Shown here in pieces: positions 34,701-46,196 of a DNA stretch of 64,000 nt. The stretch comes from Thereva unica (lineage: Eukaryota; Arthropoda; Insecta; Diptera; Therevidae): positions 157,929,850-157,993,849 of the forward strand of contig OX465283.1 of assembly GCA_949987705.1 (NCBI GenBank). Direction: 5' to 3'. Position 1 is the first letter of the stretch, and every line of letters starts with the position of its first letter. The notes under the pieces are model-generated. The model was not told the DNA's origin and did not search any database. It worked only from the letters and a program-made list of their open reading frames with translations. The translations under genes and the position numbers were made by a program.

Positions 34701-36114
34701 TAAACATCTTCTCAAATTTATGCTATTGGGAAAAATAAAAATACTTTGTAAAAGATAATTTCGATTTTCGGATTTTCGGACCGATTACAATAACTTCCCT
34801 ACAAGCTGGAAGGTAATAAACAAACGGGCCGACGTCCTCATCAAAGGAGAGCAACTGGGACCGACGCCCGAAAATAGATTGCTAGCCAAAAAGTTAGAAT
34901 CCCTACATCGTTGCGTTCTAAACGGCAAGCAGGCAGTAGCTTAAAGCGCACCTGAGACGATCAAATGGTTTGACTCTAACCTTATGTGTTTGATGTCGCT
35001 TTGAAATTGCGTCAAACTAAAAGCGCAGTTTTAAAAGTCGCTTCACACCAAAAGGATTTATTTGCAACTATTGCGCAAGACTCATGAGGTTTGATCAAAC
35101 ATCGTCAGAACGATCAAACGGCGCTACAAATAAACCAAATTATGAATTTCCATCAAACGGGGCATCAAACACCTCTCAAACCAACCACATAAACGATCAA
35201 ATTGATGTGACTCAAACGGGGCCCTTTATAGGATTTTTCTGGGAGCGCACAACCACCGAAAAGTCTTATAGCATGTCTGACAAAGAGCATCAAGGAGTAA
35301 AGGAGTACCACTTGGTGGCACGTGAAAAGATTTCTGGTGGCACGAAGACAAATCGGAAATGTGTATTAAATTAAAATTATCAATATGTTGAGGCCCATTT
35401 TCACATACAGGCCGCCGGCAGGCCGTTGCCTGAACATTATTCGCCTTGAGGCTAAGTATAACCACATACTCACCCGCCGCCAGCTGGACGAAGCCGGCAG
35501 TGCAGGAAAACTGACAAAAATCTTTAAGTGTATGTGTATAATCGTCAGTTCGGGCCTGAAGATCTGAACTTCTATTTAGTCTGAAAACATTTTTGCACTT
35601 GAATCAACAACCTGATGCGCTAAACTGTCGTCTTCGTTGAGGTCACCTGCAGTCCACTGTGTGTCAGGTAGATGCCTCAAATCCTCATCTCTCAGTTAGA
35701 CTGAGTAATGTATGGCCTTCATCGGGCCCTACCCACCAAACTGGCCTATATATGAATGGGCCTTTAGCTTCTCAAGTTGATCCCAAGGTCAAGGTCATCA
35801 ATGTTTAATTAAGTTTTGGAGGCATGCTTAATGTGCAGTAGTTTTAATTACCTGTTTTGTGGCACACCATGCATTAGGGTTGCCGATAGCTGCCCTAGAC
35901 TATCAATAATATTGGCAATAATATTGAGCAAAATATTAACGTTTTCCTCCTGTGGCGCAGACAATCTTTCAATATCACCCATAGACGGTCAATAATAAAA
36001 GAGCGAAAATAAGTATATTGCACCGCTTACTTCACTTTTAAACAAATATCCAAAAAAGCATCACCCCGTTAACTTTGACAGCTCAACTTCAGCGGCCATT
36101 GCTCTTAACGGGGA
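34701..36114. other. no recognisable gene; dispersed repeat piece
   Basis: 34783-34944 has an open frame (NNFPTSWKVINKRADVLIKG) that I do not recognise. 35500-35580 is the partner of the small repeat at 26300-26390. The remainder has no motif. Confidence 0.3.
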
Positions 36115-36450
36115 TACAAAACATTGAAGGAAAGTCCAACAACGTAGCAGATTTATTATCTTGAATTGAGGAAATAAATGTAACAACAGAGACAATAGAT
36201 TTCAAGAAATTTTGGAAGATTCAGTCAAATTACGTCGAATTAGAGGATTTATTACGACGAGATCAAAAAGTCCCGTCTTTGCCGTTCCAGGAGTTTGCTA
36301 TTTGCTGTTTCCAATAGCTTAGTGCCGCGGCTTCCATGAACTCTCCTCGTAACTCGATTCCATGAAATCCCATCGCCTGAGCGGAAGTAAGCCGAGGCGA
36401 TGTCATGTCAAATCTTATTTTTTATGTTGGTATTACTGACAGTCTTTCTT
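36115..36450 (+). pseudogene. Ty3/gypsy-type pol fragment
   Basis: NIEGKSNNVADLLS, a stop, then IEEINVTTETIDFKKFWKIQ matches the end of gypsy-group RNase H (xxKGKxNxVADALSR) and the start of the integrase linker. The DNA beyond is shared with 34.2-34.35 kb. No catalytic residue survives. Confidence 0.6.
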
Positions 36451-37546
36451 TGTATTTGCAAAATTTACCGACTTTCGAAATGCATGTTGTAGGTAGTAAC
36501 AAAAATCTTTTGAATGGACTATGATAATAGTCGTCATTAGAAAGAGCCTTGTACTTGAAATTTAATTTCACAAATAAAAAACTTGCCAAAAAAATTCAAT
36601 TTACAGCATTCGCCATTTTCGCGGGGACTTCCACAATTGAATTTTGTTTCGTTCCGTACACAACAAACACATTTATAGAATGCTAAAACAAACCTCTACT
36701 ACTGATATGGATATCAAATAATTCCCGGAATTGCTTTTCCCCGAAAGAAAAAAAAGATATTTGTAAAGTGGGAAATTATAAAAAGATATACTTGAAATAT
36801 GAGAATAAGTAAATAAACAAAACAGACAGAATATGGTTGGAAAATATGTACAATGCCCACTGGAAAAATCATAATTATCACAATAGATTTATTAATAGAC
36901 ATTAGAGTATAGTTTAGAAAAATAATTCTTAACAAGAATTTATTAATAGCTCCTACTACTCCACCTAGTTTTGAAATTGCACATTTATAAACTTTGCCCC
37001 ATATTGGATTAATAATAAAAGAACATGAGCGTCATCTAGTGAACTTTGCGCTTACTTATATTTTTTTTATAGGACTGCATAAAGCTATTATAGTAAAGAC
37101 ATGCAGACAAATGGTTGGAGTTAATGTTAATTTCGTCTCAGAATTGTATTCAACCAAAAATATATGTTTAAAATCTCTCATAAAAACAACCTCAAGGTTG
37201 CCGCTAAAGTAGACAAAGCGATGAAACTTTATATCTTAAATAATAAAATATCAAATATTATGGCAGCTAATAAAGCCTCAATGGAATTATTACACATTTG
37301 TGTGCTGCGAGAGTGTACGAGATAAAATATTGTTGTTAAGACATGTGCATTTATTTATTCCCACCGAAAATTTCCTCAGTGAATTAATATTAAATGGAAT
37401 TACGTCTAAAAATTATTGAAGTCAATGCGGAAATTGAAAAGTATGCGCTGATTTTGTTGAATGTAAAAATAAAAATTTTTTGTATAGTTATATTTACTAA
37501 TTTCGAGTATGTTAGAGTAGAGAGCGTCGAGTACGAGTATCCGTTA
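36451..37546. other. no recognisable gene
   Basis: AT-rich. TTCCACAATTGAATTTTG at 36628-36645 resembles one end of the 8.1-kb inverted-repeat element. No ORF with a motif. Confidence 0.35.
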
Positions 37547-37968
37547 CCCCATTTATGACTAGGTCAAAAAGTTGAATCGAGAGTGAGTTGAAATTTCGAC
37601 CACCGTATATGATGTTGAGTTGAGCTCACTTTGAAATAGAGTTGAATTGATATCAAAACATAACCTCAAATTTTTGTGTGAAATTCTCATTTATAGATAC
37701 GTAAAAATTCAGAACGAAATAATTTATTTTTCCTGCACCAGAAAAGACATCGAACACAAAACTAACGCCGAAAGCGAACTTCGCGGATGGTAAACAAGCA
37801 AAACAAATGTCACTTCAACCCTATTTCAAATCAACCCGCGTATATCAACTCGATCCAGGCAGGAGAGCTGAGTTGGGTTGAGTGGACGCAGTTTCAACTC
37901 GACATCCGTTTATGACTGGGTTGAACCCGGGTTGAACCTGGGTTGCACCTAGTCGTAATAATAAGGGG
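37547..37968 (-). mobile_element. foldback element, copy 2
   Basis: Inverted relative to 8213-8634. It begins CCCCATTTATGACTAGGTCA and ends CACCTAGTCGTAAT. The hairpin-bearing end lies at the right (CCGTTTATGACTGGGTTGAA followed by the CACCTAGTCG end). More diverged than copy 1 at its outer right edge. Confidence 0.65.
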
Positions 37969-38084
37969 AGTATAAAACCGATATTTGTTAATGCCTCAAA
38001 ATATTGGAGCAAATTTTAATTTTCAAGACTTATCATACAAGAGAAAGCACACAGTGCTTCTTTTGAGTACATTCTCGAGTTCGA

Positions 38085-39548
38085 TTGAGGTGGAGAAAAC
38101 TCCCGTCGTTATTAATCCCTTGCTTCTCGTTCAACGGGGAATGTATGAACGCAATCAAAGCTAAAGAAGCCGCCTATAGAGCACACAGACGTTCGCCTAA
38201 CGAGCCACTTGGTCGTGAGTACATGAAATTGAGAAACTCCTGTAATTCCACCATCAGGAAAGTCAAATTATCATTTGATGATAGATTGAGAAGTAAGGCT
38301 CTTAACTCCACTACAAGTAGTAAAAACTTTTGGTCCTTGGTAACTGCCATCAAGAAGAATTTTACTTCTTCCTCAACAGGTCCTTTATTCACAACAAGGA
38401 AGTGATAACAGAAAGCAAACCCAAGGCCGACCTATTAGCATCTCTGTTCGCCGCAAATTCTTCTCTACCCGATGCTGCTACATCACCCCCGCTCTCGAGA
38501 ATACCACCCACTCAATGGACGGGGTTCACTTCAGGACTCGCGAGGTATTTAGGTGCTTCAAAAAACTCGACGTCTATAAATCCACTGATCCCGACAATAT
38601 TCCCTCTGTGGTACTCAAGAAATTTGCCTGAACCTCTGACTAAACCTCTGCCCAAACTTTTCGCCTTGCCATACCTCTCCGGAGTTTATCCCAACTCTTG
38701 GAAACTAGCTCATGTGGCATCCCCCAAGGCTCGACTCTCACACCTACCCTCTTTCTTATATTTATTAATGATCTGCTCTCAATTTCCTCGAACCCACTTC
38801 ACAGTTTCGACGATGACGATACTCTGCGTTACTCCTGCACCTTCGATAATATAAGACAAGCACGTGCCAGACCTTGTCTCGTTGACCGTGAATTCATGTC
38901 CAATTCTATTAACGGGGACATTGAACTCATTCTTGCTTGGGGCCTCAAGAATCGTGTCGAATTCAACGCAACCAAAACAAAGTACTGTCTTTACTGTCTT
39001 GCACCACCCGTCCCTCTATCTCAATAGGCAAAAAGAATGTAATGGCTCACCCATCTCTTAACATCCTAGGCGTGACCTTATCTTCAGATCTGCGATGGAA
39101 TAATCACATATTCCAAATCGCCAAACAAGCTTACCAATGCCTGGGATTCCTCAAGATATGCAAGTTCCTCCTTCAGCCAACTGCCCTGGCTATAATATAC
39201 ACGTCCTACATTCTACATTCGGCCTCGCCTTTAATACAACTCGTACATCTGGGCGAGCGCCCAAAAAACATTAGCTTGGCTGGACAAACTGCAAAATTGC
39301 GCCATCAAACTCATTGGTGATAGCACCCTTTGCTCTTCCATCGACCCTTTAAGCCACCGTAGGAATGCAGCAGCCCGCAACAAAAGACTAGCCAACTCAG
39401 CGCACTAGGTTCATCGACATCTACTCACGCACCCTCCAGACCCCTAACCTATTCTTTCTCTATCCTTCAAATTAAGCTTACTAATAAACCCTGACCATAA
39501 CTTGAGCGACATGACAGACTAGTAGTACAAAGGATAATTCAAGGTAAG
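38085..39548 (+). pseudogene. Jockey/CR1-like element, copy A, deletion-riddled
   Basis: It starts in the endonuclease-RT linker (AIKAKEAAYRAHRRSPNEPL, KNFWSLVTAIKKNF). After a shift comes PLPKLFALPYLSGVYPNSWK. At about 38713 sequence jumps directly to GIPQGSTLTPTLFLIFINDL, removing the AFD catalytic block. It continues with DDDDTLRYS in place of FADD and NILGVTLSSDLRWNNHIFQI, then two more small deletions near 39370 and 39405 before HRHLLTHPPDP and a stop. The 3' UTR has GACTAGTAGTACAAAGG as in copies B and C. Closest to copy C by word matching. Dead. Confidence 0.8.
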
Positions 39549-40596
39549 GTGATTATTTAAAAAAAAAATTGTAATAAAAATTCTGTAGGTCTCACGGTTT
39601 CCAAGATATAAGACAAACAATTTTTCACCACTCAAAACAAGATGGCGGTCAAACGTCACGCCTCCGGATCCCGAAAACCCCGGATCCAACTAACCCCACA
39701 AAATTGTTGTTTTCATAAAATGCACAGCGAAAGTACCATTTGACTGGACTATAAGTGTCCGCAACCCGGAACTATTTATAACTCTTATAAAATCCGTGTG
39801 CCTAGACGATATAAAATCAGCTTTCAAAAATCCTGGACTTTCCAAAAACTGTTTTTAAAAACAACAAAGAAGCAAAAATATTTAAAAGAAGTTCTACCCT
39901 GGCATATCAAAATTATAAGCGCGAATTCTTTGAAGCAACGACGATTAACCCGCGCGCACACACATCAACAAACAGAGAAACAAAAATAGCTTTGGGCTGT
40001 TGCCAAGCGTAGATAACAACTGGAGAAACACCTTACTCGGCACGTGATTACCTCACATTCTATCGGTGGAAATTTTTCTCACATTTCAGTTATGCACACA
40101 TCGCAACCAGTTGAATGACTCAAAATAATGCTGGGCTGACGATAGATTTCCAACCGTCAACATGGATGACGACGACGACGCGACAGGCAAACAAACAGCG
40201 AGACCCGACCAACACATGCGTTCGCGTTCATTTATTGAAACAAAAAAATCGTCTGCCTCTTTGATACCAACTTAAATAAAAAAAAAGATTATTAATAATA
40301 TATGTTATAGCTGCTAATCTGATCTCGTCGCCTTCTCCATAAACCAAGCGCGGATCGGTTGTTGTTTGCGGGTCGTTCGCAAAAACGTTAGATATAATAT
40401 TCATTCCATTTCAGGTCTACCTTAATTAGGTCTGATTTACGTCACAAGAAATTATAATTCAAAATATCTTTTTTACATGCACACACACACACATCCGCAT
40501 ACACACACCCAAGGAGCTTTTGTTTATGGGCTATGAAATGTTTCTTATATTATGTATGGTGGCGTAGGCCGTTAGATGTCTCTCTATATTTTTCAG
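39549..40596. other. no supported gene; CA-rich tract
   Basis: CACACACACACAC near 40482-40494. At 40162 an ATG in a good insect start context (GTCAACATGGATG) opens a 37-codon frame, MDDDDDATGKQTARPDQ and on, that stops without a splice donor. It is not annotated as a gene. Confidence 0.3.
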
Positions 40597-40757
40597 TTAC
40601 TTTGTTGCTTGCAAGACCCCGAAATCGAAAACACCGAGAGACAATTGAATATTTAAATGCCACAATTGCCTCATCGAGCGACAAACCCGAGATCTTAGTA
40701 TTTTTAGTAACTTTATATAAACGGCATCCACCATCCACAAAAACGTGTGAAGATTTC
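40597..40757 (+). CDS. possible internal exon of an unknown host gene
   Basis: A pyrimidine-rich acceptor (TGTCTCTCTATATTTTTCAG, ending 40596) and a consensus donor (GTGAGT at 40758) bound 161 nt that are open in one plus-strand frame: two bases completing a codon, then 53 codons containing RPRNRKHRETIEYLNATIAS, DKPEILVFLVTLYKRH and STKTCEDF. I do not recognise the protein, and no partner exon is evident. The frame is also open upstream to 40533, so the acceptor is not forced. Confidence 0.3.
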
Positions 40758-41869
40758 GTGAGTATATATAAGATAATGGCTCTACTTACACTCTAAAATT
40801 ATGGCTGAAATTTGATATGAATTTCTTGAGAGATTTTTATTAAAATATTTATTTTTTTCGAATTTATTATTATATAAATTAATCAATGCGGCGTAATTAA
40901 ATTAAGATGATTAATATTCACGGGTCTTTATATTATAATCCGCGCCTGCTAATTGTGCGAGGAATTTTTGCTTGTTGTTTGTTATCTTTGAAACAATAAT
41001 ATTTTTTTACACTAAATTAAAATATTTTTTATTCGAATTGTGTTATTTAAAAATATACAATGTGAATGAAACAAAAATATTTCAGAAAATAATTCTAATC
41101 ATATTAAATTTTGACATTTGACATCTCATGGAAAATTGGGCAGAGAAAACAAATTAAATTATGCACACCACTGCTTATCAGTAACCACTAGCGCCACTAG
41201 TAAGATTCTGTCATAATATTTTATGCTTAAATTGGTTATTTCATGCTTCGGTTTTAGTTTTCACGCATTCCAGAGAAATTTTACACCTGTTGTCACTTTC
41301 GGTGACACATGACGAAGTGAGACAACAATTTACTGTCCATAATATGGGAAGTGACAATGACAGTGACATTTCTCACTATGGTGAAGTGACAACCACAATA
41401 AGGCTGTTTGATTGATCTAACAAGAAAACAGATATATTCAAAAGGGAGCCAAAGCGGTCTCCCTATACTTTGGAGCCTGAGCCATTTATCAGCCACGCCC
41501 ACAAAAAAACAACCTGGTTGATCTTAGATTTCTTGGTGCGCGAGGCATCTAGTCTGAGGCCAGTGGTCGGAAAACTCAATAGTCAACAAAGCCAAATATC
41601 AGCAGAACAATAATTGATATTTATTTTGAGAGTCACAAAACTTCTCAGTCTAATTGAGATATGTTCACTAAGGACGACCCCTTCCAACTGTCCCATTCGC
41701 ACTCGTTTTGTATACTTGTTTTGTCTATCTCTTTTCGATCATCCTCTGCATATGTCCAAACAATCTTAACATACCTTTCTCAATTGACGAAACTACATCT
41801 TCGTTCACTACACAACGCTTCACTTTAGAATGCATTACCACAAGCAGCAAAAGCGGTGCGTTGGGTAAC
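40758..41869. other. no recognisable gene
   Basis: AT-rich. 41285-41395 has several GTGACA/TGTCAC words in both orientations, perhaps a small inverted-repeat relic. No terminal structure proven. Confidence 0.35.
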
Positions 41870-44580
41870 GAGTACCCGTAGTCTGAATCGCGACTTTTAA
41901 GACACCTTGGGTACTGTACCGAAGGCTAAGTGGCCAACCAGTGGGTTAAATAGGCTAATCGCAAACGGTCCCCGCCGATTTCTGGGCAAGGTCGGTGTGT
42001 GCCTTACTCCGGTATGCGACACAGCATGAACAAAAATAATAATCAAAAGAAACCAAAACAAAGAGATGCACAGATAACCCGACCAAGTAACGTACGAGGA
42101 CTAGGAACAAGGAATGCAAACCTTTTTCCCTCGGGAGAGCCCCGGATTACTCCAAGTGAGGCAATCGCCAGCTCTGACTTTGCGAGTACCAACCACAGTA
42201 CTTCAAATTCAGGCAGAATAACTACAGGCGAGTTTGGCACCCAGCCCTGTTAGCTAAACTCAAAGCTATTGGAGTCGACTCACTTCTACAGAAGTGGATC
42301 GAGAACTTGCTTTCTGGCCGTTCAATCAAAGTAGTATTGGATGGCGTCAAATCCGCATCCCACCCGATCTCTGCGGGGGTCCCCCAGGGGTCAATCTTAT
42401 CACCGGCCCTATTTCTCATCTTTATAAATGACCTTCTTTCAATCCCCTCCAACCCACTTCTCAGCTTCGCTGACGACGGTACTTTACGGTACTCGTACAG
42501 CTTCGATACAAGACAGACTCATGCCAGATCCTGTCTTGATGATCGCGAACTAATGTCCAAGTCGATTAATAACGACATTAAACTCATTCTAGAGTGGGGA
42601 AAGAAGAATCGTGTTGAATTCAACCCCGACAAAACCAAGTACTGTCTTATCTCCAAAAAGAAGTTCAACACCTCTTCACCCTTGAAAGTGGATAAAGTCC
42701 AACTAATGGCCGACCCATCCTTACACATCTTAGGCGTGACATTAGCCAAAGACTTGCGATGGAATGACCACATATTCCAAATTGCCAAACAAGCATCCCA
42801 GTGCCTGGGATTTCTTAAGAGGTGCAAGTTCCTCCTCCAGCCATCGGCCCGTGCTGTTATTTATAAATCCTACATTCGGCCTCTTCTCGAATATAACTCC
42901 CGCGGCGCCCCAATAACCACCTTAGCATGGTTAGATAAGGTGCAAAAAAGGGCACTTAAGTTAATTGATGACGACACCGCCTGCTCCACCATCGACCCCT
43001 TAAGCCACCGTAGGAATGTAGCAGCACTGACAAAATTTTATCGCTACTATCATAGCGACTGTTCCTCCGAGTTAAACGCTCTCCTGCCTCCACGGCAATC
43101 TTATACCCGCAACACCAGATTAGCCCACTCGTCTCATTCCCTTCACCTGCAACTACCCCTTTCACGCACTCAACAAGATATGAATTCGTTTGTTAATAGA
43201 ACAACTCGACTGTGGAATAATCTCTCGCAGTCAGTATTTCCGAGCTCCTACAACATCCAAGAGTTCAAACGCAGGGTTCATCACCACCTTCTTCAATACC
43301 CCCCCGTACCTTTTAACCCTTAACCTATACCCCTCCCCATCCCCCCGTACTAAGCTTACTGCTAGACATTGCACCATGACGTGACAAATGACATGACGGA
43401 CTAGTAGTACAAAGGGTGACTCCTGAGCTTAGCACTGCCACATAAAAAAAACAGGCGTGTCAGGAGTCACCAGCCACAGTGACAATGGCACATCTGGAAG
43501 CAGAGATCACGAGCGTCTATACGCAAGAAAAGGTACAATCGTGCCCTCTTCGTTCTCGGCAGAATTGCAGAGAATGAGACCGCCGGTACCATCTTGGAGA
43601 AGGCCAAAACTAACAAAGCAAAATTTCAAGCAAGGACAGTAGGAGCGATAACCTCCCACACTAAAAAGGAGAGATTCCAGGAAGATAGCTCAGCGCCTAC
43701 AAATAATGACCAAAAAGGAACCAACCATAATCGGGGAAGCTTCTACTTCAAGAGCATAACAATCCGGCTCAACAACCATAACAGGCCAAAGAGCGAAGTA
43801 GTGAAGTGAACTTCTAGTGGCACTATCCGATGCCAATTTTAGTACCGATAGACTCGCAGGCCTTTTCTGGGCGGACAATATCAGAGATGGTCATGGAGTT
43901 CGTGATGGGGCAAATTGCTCGAGTATTTTCGGCCCCACAACAGGGACTTCCCTGTGGAAAACTGGGGGGTGCTTAAGGGAAATAGTAGAACCCTGATACT
44001 ACTAACCCACGACGAGCGTCTAGAGGGACTCAAAAGTTGACTATAAAGTGCATTTTGAAATAACGCAGATATGGATAAAGGTTTTTATAACGGCTTCATC
44101 TAACGAAGAGGCTGACTCCGATGAAGAGTCCAGTGAGCGTTTGGATGAACTACCAGTCAAACACGAGTTAAGAGGGAGTTAGCATCTCCAAACTCAGATG
44201 CAGCGTTTAACAATGCAGTACATACTTGGCAGCAGGCGGTCTGTACCACCCTCCGGCTGCATGAAGCAGGTTGCTGGGTCAAGGAGACCAATGGGCGCAG
44301 TCATATACTGCACCATCTACCACAGGAAATGGTATCAGGACCTACTACATGGTCGTAAAATTAAATTTCGATAGTAATCTTAATATGCGGATCCCTACAA
44401 TAAAGCAATGGGAAGATTTGCAACCTGACAAGGACCATGACGTTGTCTTGTACATTAGACAGATCCAAATCAGAGTCAGGTTTCAGAGCTGTAGTGTTTT
44501 CCTTATCAATTAACTTGCAAAAAAGCTTCCGCTTGCCTAATTTCGTCAGCGTTTTCTAAGCAGAACTTCTGTCAATTTTT
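41870..44580 (+). mobile_element. I-like non-LTR element split by copy B
   Basis: Before the insert (to 42230) lie a 5' UTR-like stretch and an ORF1 start at 42026 (MNKNNNQKKPKQRDAQITRP). After the insert and its duplicated ACAGGCG, the same frame resumes as VSGVTSHSDNGTSG. A 1-nt shift near 43515 then gives RALFVLGRIAENETAGTIL. Further frames (VALSDANFSTDRLAGLFW, near 43815) look like the ORF1 C-terminal half. Sequence then passes, without any RT, to an RNase H relic near 44430-44560 (KSFRLPNFVSVF, stop, AELLSI). So an I-like element, internally deleted, later hit by copy B. Confidence 0.65.
42231..43450 (+). mobile_element. Jockey/CR1-like element, copy B, 5'-truncated with TSD
   Basis: A 1220-bp insertion flanked by ACAGGCG at 42224-42230 and 43451-43457. 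Its frame is open from the truncation point to a stop at 43321. It starts VWHPALLAKLKAIGVDS (the part just after AFDR), then SAGVPQGSILSPALFLIFIN, SFADDGTLRYS with the catalytic Asp pair, NRVEFNPDKTKYCLISKK, HILGVTLAKDLRWNDHIFQI and FKRRVHHHLLQYP. Codons at 42235-43320 are unbroken, about 360 residues. The 3' UTR holds GACTAGTAGTACAAAGGGTG and ends CACATAAAAAAA. Endonuclease and N-terminal RT are absent, so it cannot move itself. Confidence 0.9.
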
Positions 44581-44639
44581 TATGCCTGCAGTCAAATCCA
44601 AGGCCGGGAGCCAGGGTAATTCGGCCGAAAACCGACTTC

Positions 44640-44785
44640 AGTGCATGAACCATACCTACATGCACGCCTCTTTTACAGATATGAATGCAGTCGTAATCGA
44701 CCGTTCTAAGCGCAAGTGTGGTTTTACCAAGCGGTCTCCCAACTAAGTACTAACCTAGTCCAAAGCTGCTTGACCTTTATCGCAC
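44640..44785 (-). repeat. 5S rRNA-derived repeat, copy 2, truncated
   Basis: Plus-strand CCAAGCGGTCTCCCAACTAA then GTACTAAC, CAAAGCTGCTTGACC match the reverse complement of 5S positions about 105 to 50; the 5' half of 5S is missing because the palindromic element (44786 on) replaces it. The C-box region CCAACTAAGTACTAAC is the best preserved of the three copies. Confidence 0.7.
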
Positions 44786-44885
44786 TGAAATTTGTTTGTA
44801 TCTCTCTGGCGAATCCACGTTCGTAAAACAGAGAGAAAATAATACAAATTTGTTTGCTATAAAAGAGCTCTAATTTGCATTTGAG
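44786..44885 (+). repeat. palindromic element with GAGCTC arms, copy 2
   Basis: TCCACGTTCGT, ATACAAATTTG and AAAAGAGCTCTAATTTG match 20305-20445. The left arm is lost at the junction with the 5S-derived repeat. Confidence 0.6.
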
Positions 44886-44994
44886 ATGTATTTGTTTGAC
44901 TGACTCATTAATTCGGTTGGCATACGTCGTGGTGCAATGTCTAGTAGCAAGCAAGGTTGAATAGGAAAGATTAGGGGGGTCTGGGGTACTAAAG

Positions 44995-45165
44995 GAAGTG
45001 TCGATTAATCTTATGTTTGAACTCTGAGTGTAGTAAACGCACTTAAACAAGCACATATGCAAAATCCGGCTTAATCCGTCGTTTCGTGGAGTTTTCTTGG
45101 ATTCAACGAAACTTTACTCCACCCACCTTTACCCCCGGGTAAACTCTGCATGAAAACTAAGCAAT
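44995..45165 (-). repeat. dispersed repeat X, copy 2
   Basis: Reverse complement shares GTTTAAGTGCGTTTACT, GGATTAAGCCGG, ACTCCACGAAACG and AGAGTTTACCC with 31890-32040. Confidence 0.5.
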
Positions 45166-46154
45166 TGATCACGGTTGTGATAAATATACTTAGACGATTT
45201 TGTGTTATTTCTGTATTGTTGTATAGCCAGAAATCTTCAAGTAAAGAATTTAAATATTTTGTGGAGTGTAAGGCTCTCTGAAACTTTCATCTACACGAGC
45301 ACAACTGACCCGAAAAGAAAACGGACATGATCGGCTGCATTGGATATTGCGCGAAACTGTCAGTGATCGATTTTTGAAACGAACTAAGTATAGTTGGAAG
45401 AGGTTTGTTTTTTAAATTATGGTTTGTTTTGAAAACAACAACAAACCGGAAGCTGTCAAAACTGTTTCCTGTAAAGTTGCTTCAAAAGTTTCATGGTATT
45501 GTTTCGTGTTCTCTTCCGCCCTCTCTCACCCCTCTCCCAAGCCTGCATGGAACTTTTTGTTTCGTGTTTCATCATGTAAAATGGGCCTTAAAGATCACTT
45601 GATCAAGTTCAGAAGATCAAAGCTCTCAAGACCCAATTACAACGAACGTCTTTGACCGACCGATTCTACTTACATAAAAATACAAATATGACTTTTGAAT
45701 CACAATAGTAAAAACATAATCAAATAAAAAATCATATTTATTAAAAAAATCAAATTATTTTCCAAAAACACCCTTAGTTTCTACTACTTTAAATTTCCAA
45801 TGTCTATTGACTCAGTAAACAAAAAAACCAGCAGTAAAAAAATTAAATTCAGTTTATAAATATGACCTTTGATACTAAGTAGTGATCCATACCGCCTATC
45901 TCCTCGCAGCAATTGCGTCACTACTCACTATCTAAGTAAGTGCCAGTCAAACGCGATTATGTTGCGATTAACGAAACTAGGGAAAGTCTCTTCTATATAA
46001 TGCATTAGTAAGACAAATAATTGTTTTTAAAAACAAATAAAGTATTTAACATTTATCAAAGACAAATTATTGAAGATTAGTCCAAGGGTGGATGCTAGGT
46101 TGTTATGGGCTATAAGTAAAGGGTGTTGCCAGGCTGATATAAACATACCTAAAC
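45166..46154. other. no recognisable gene
   Basis: AT-rich. The short open frame at 45405-45655 has no domain. Nothing else seen. Confidence 0.35.
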
Positions 46155-46196
46155 GTCGAATTGATAACCTCCTCATTTTTTGAAGTCGGTTAAAAA
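46155..46196 (-). repeat. 3'-tail motif of a widespread arthropod non-LTR element
   Basis: On the minus strand: TTTTTAACCGACTTCAAAAA then ATGAGGAGGTTATCAATTCG. From memory, the same CCGACTTCAAAAAAGGAGGA wording recurs across Lepidoptera and other arthropods as the tail of RTE-type elements and SINEs that borrow it. The flanking body is not recognisable. Confidence 0.5.

Noticed and set aside
40162..40275. 37-codon ORF MDDDDDATGKQTARPDQ with good start context
   Set aside because: The acidic start comes from a GAC microsatellite. There is no donor, conserved motif or continuation.
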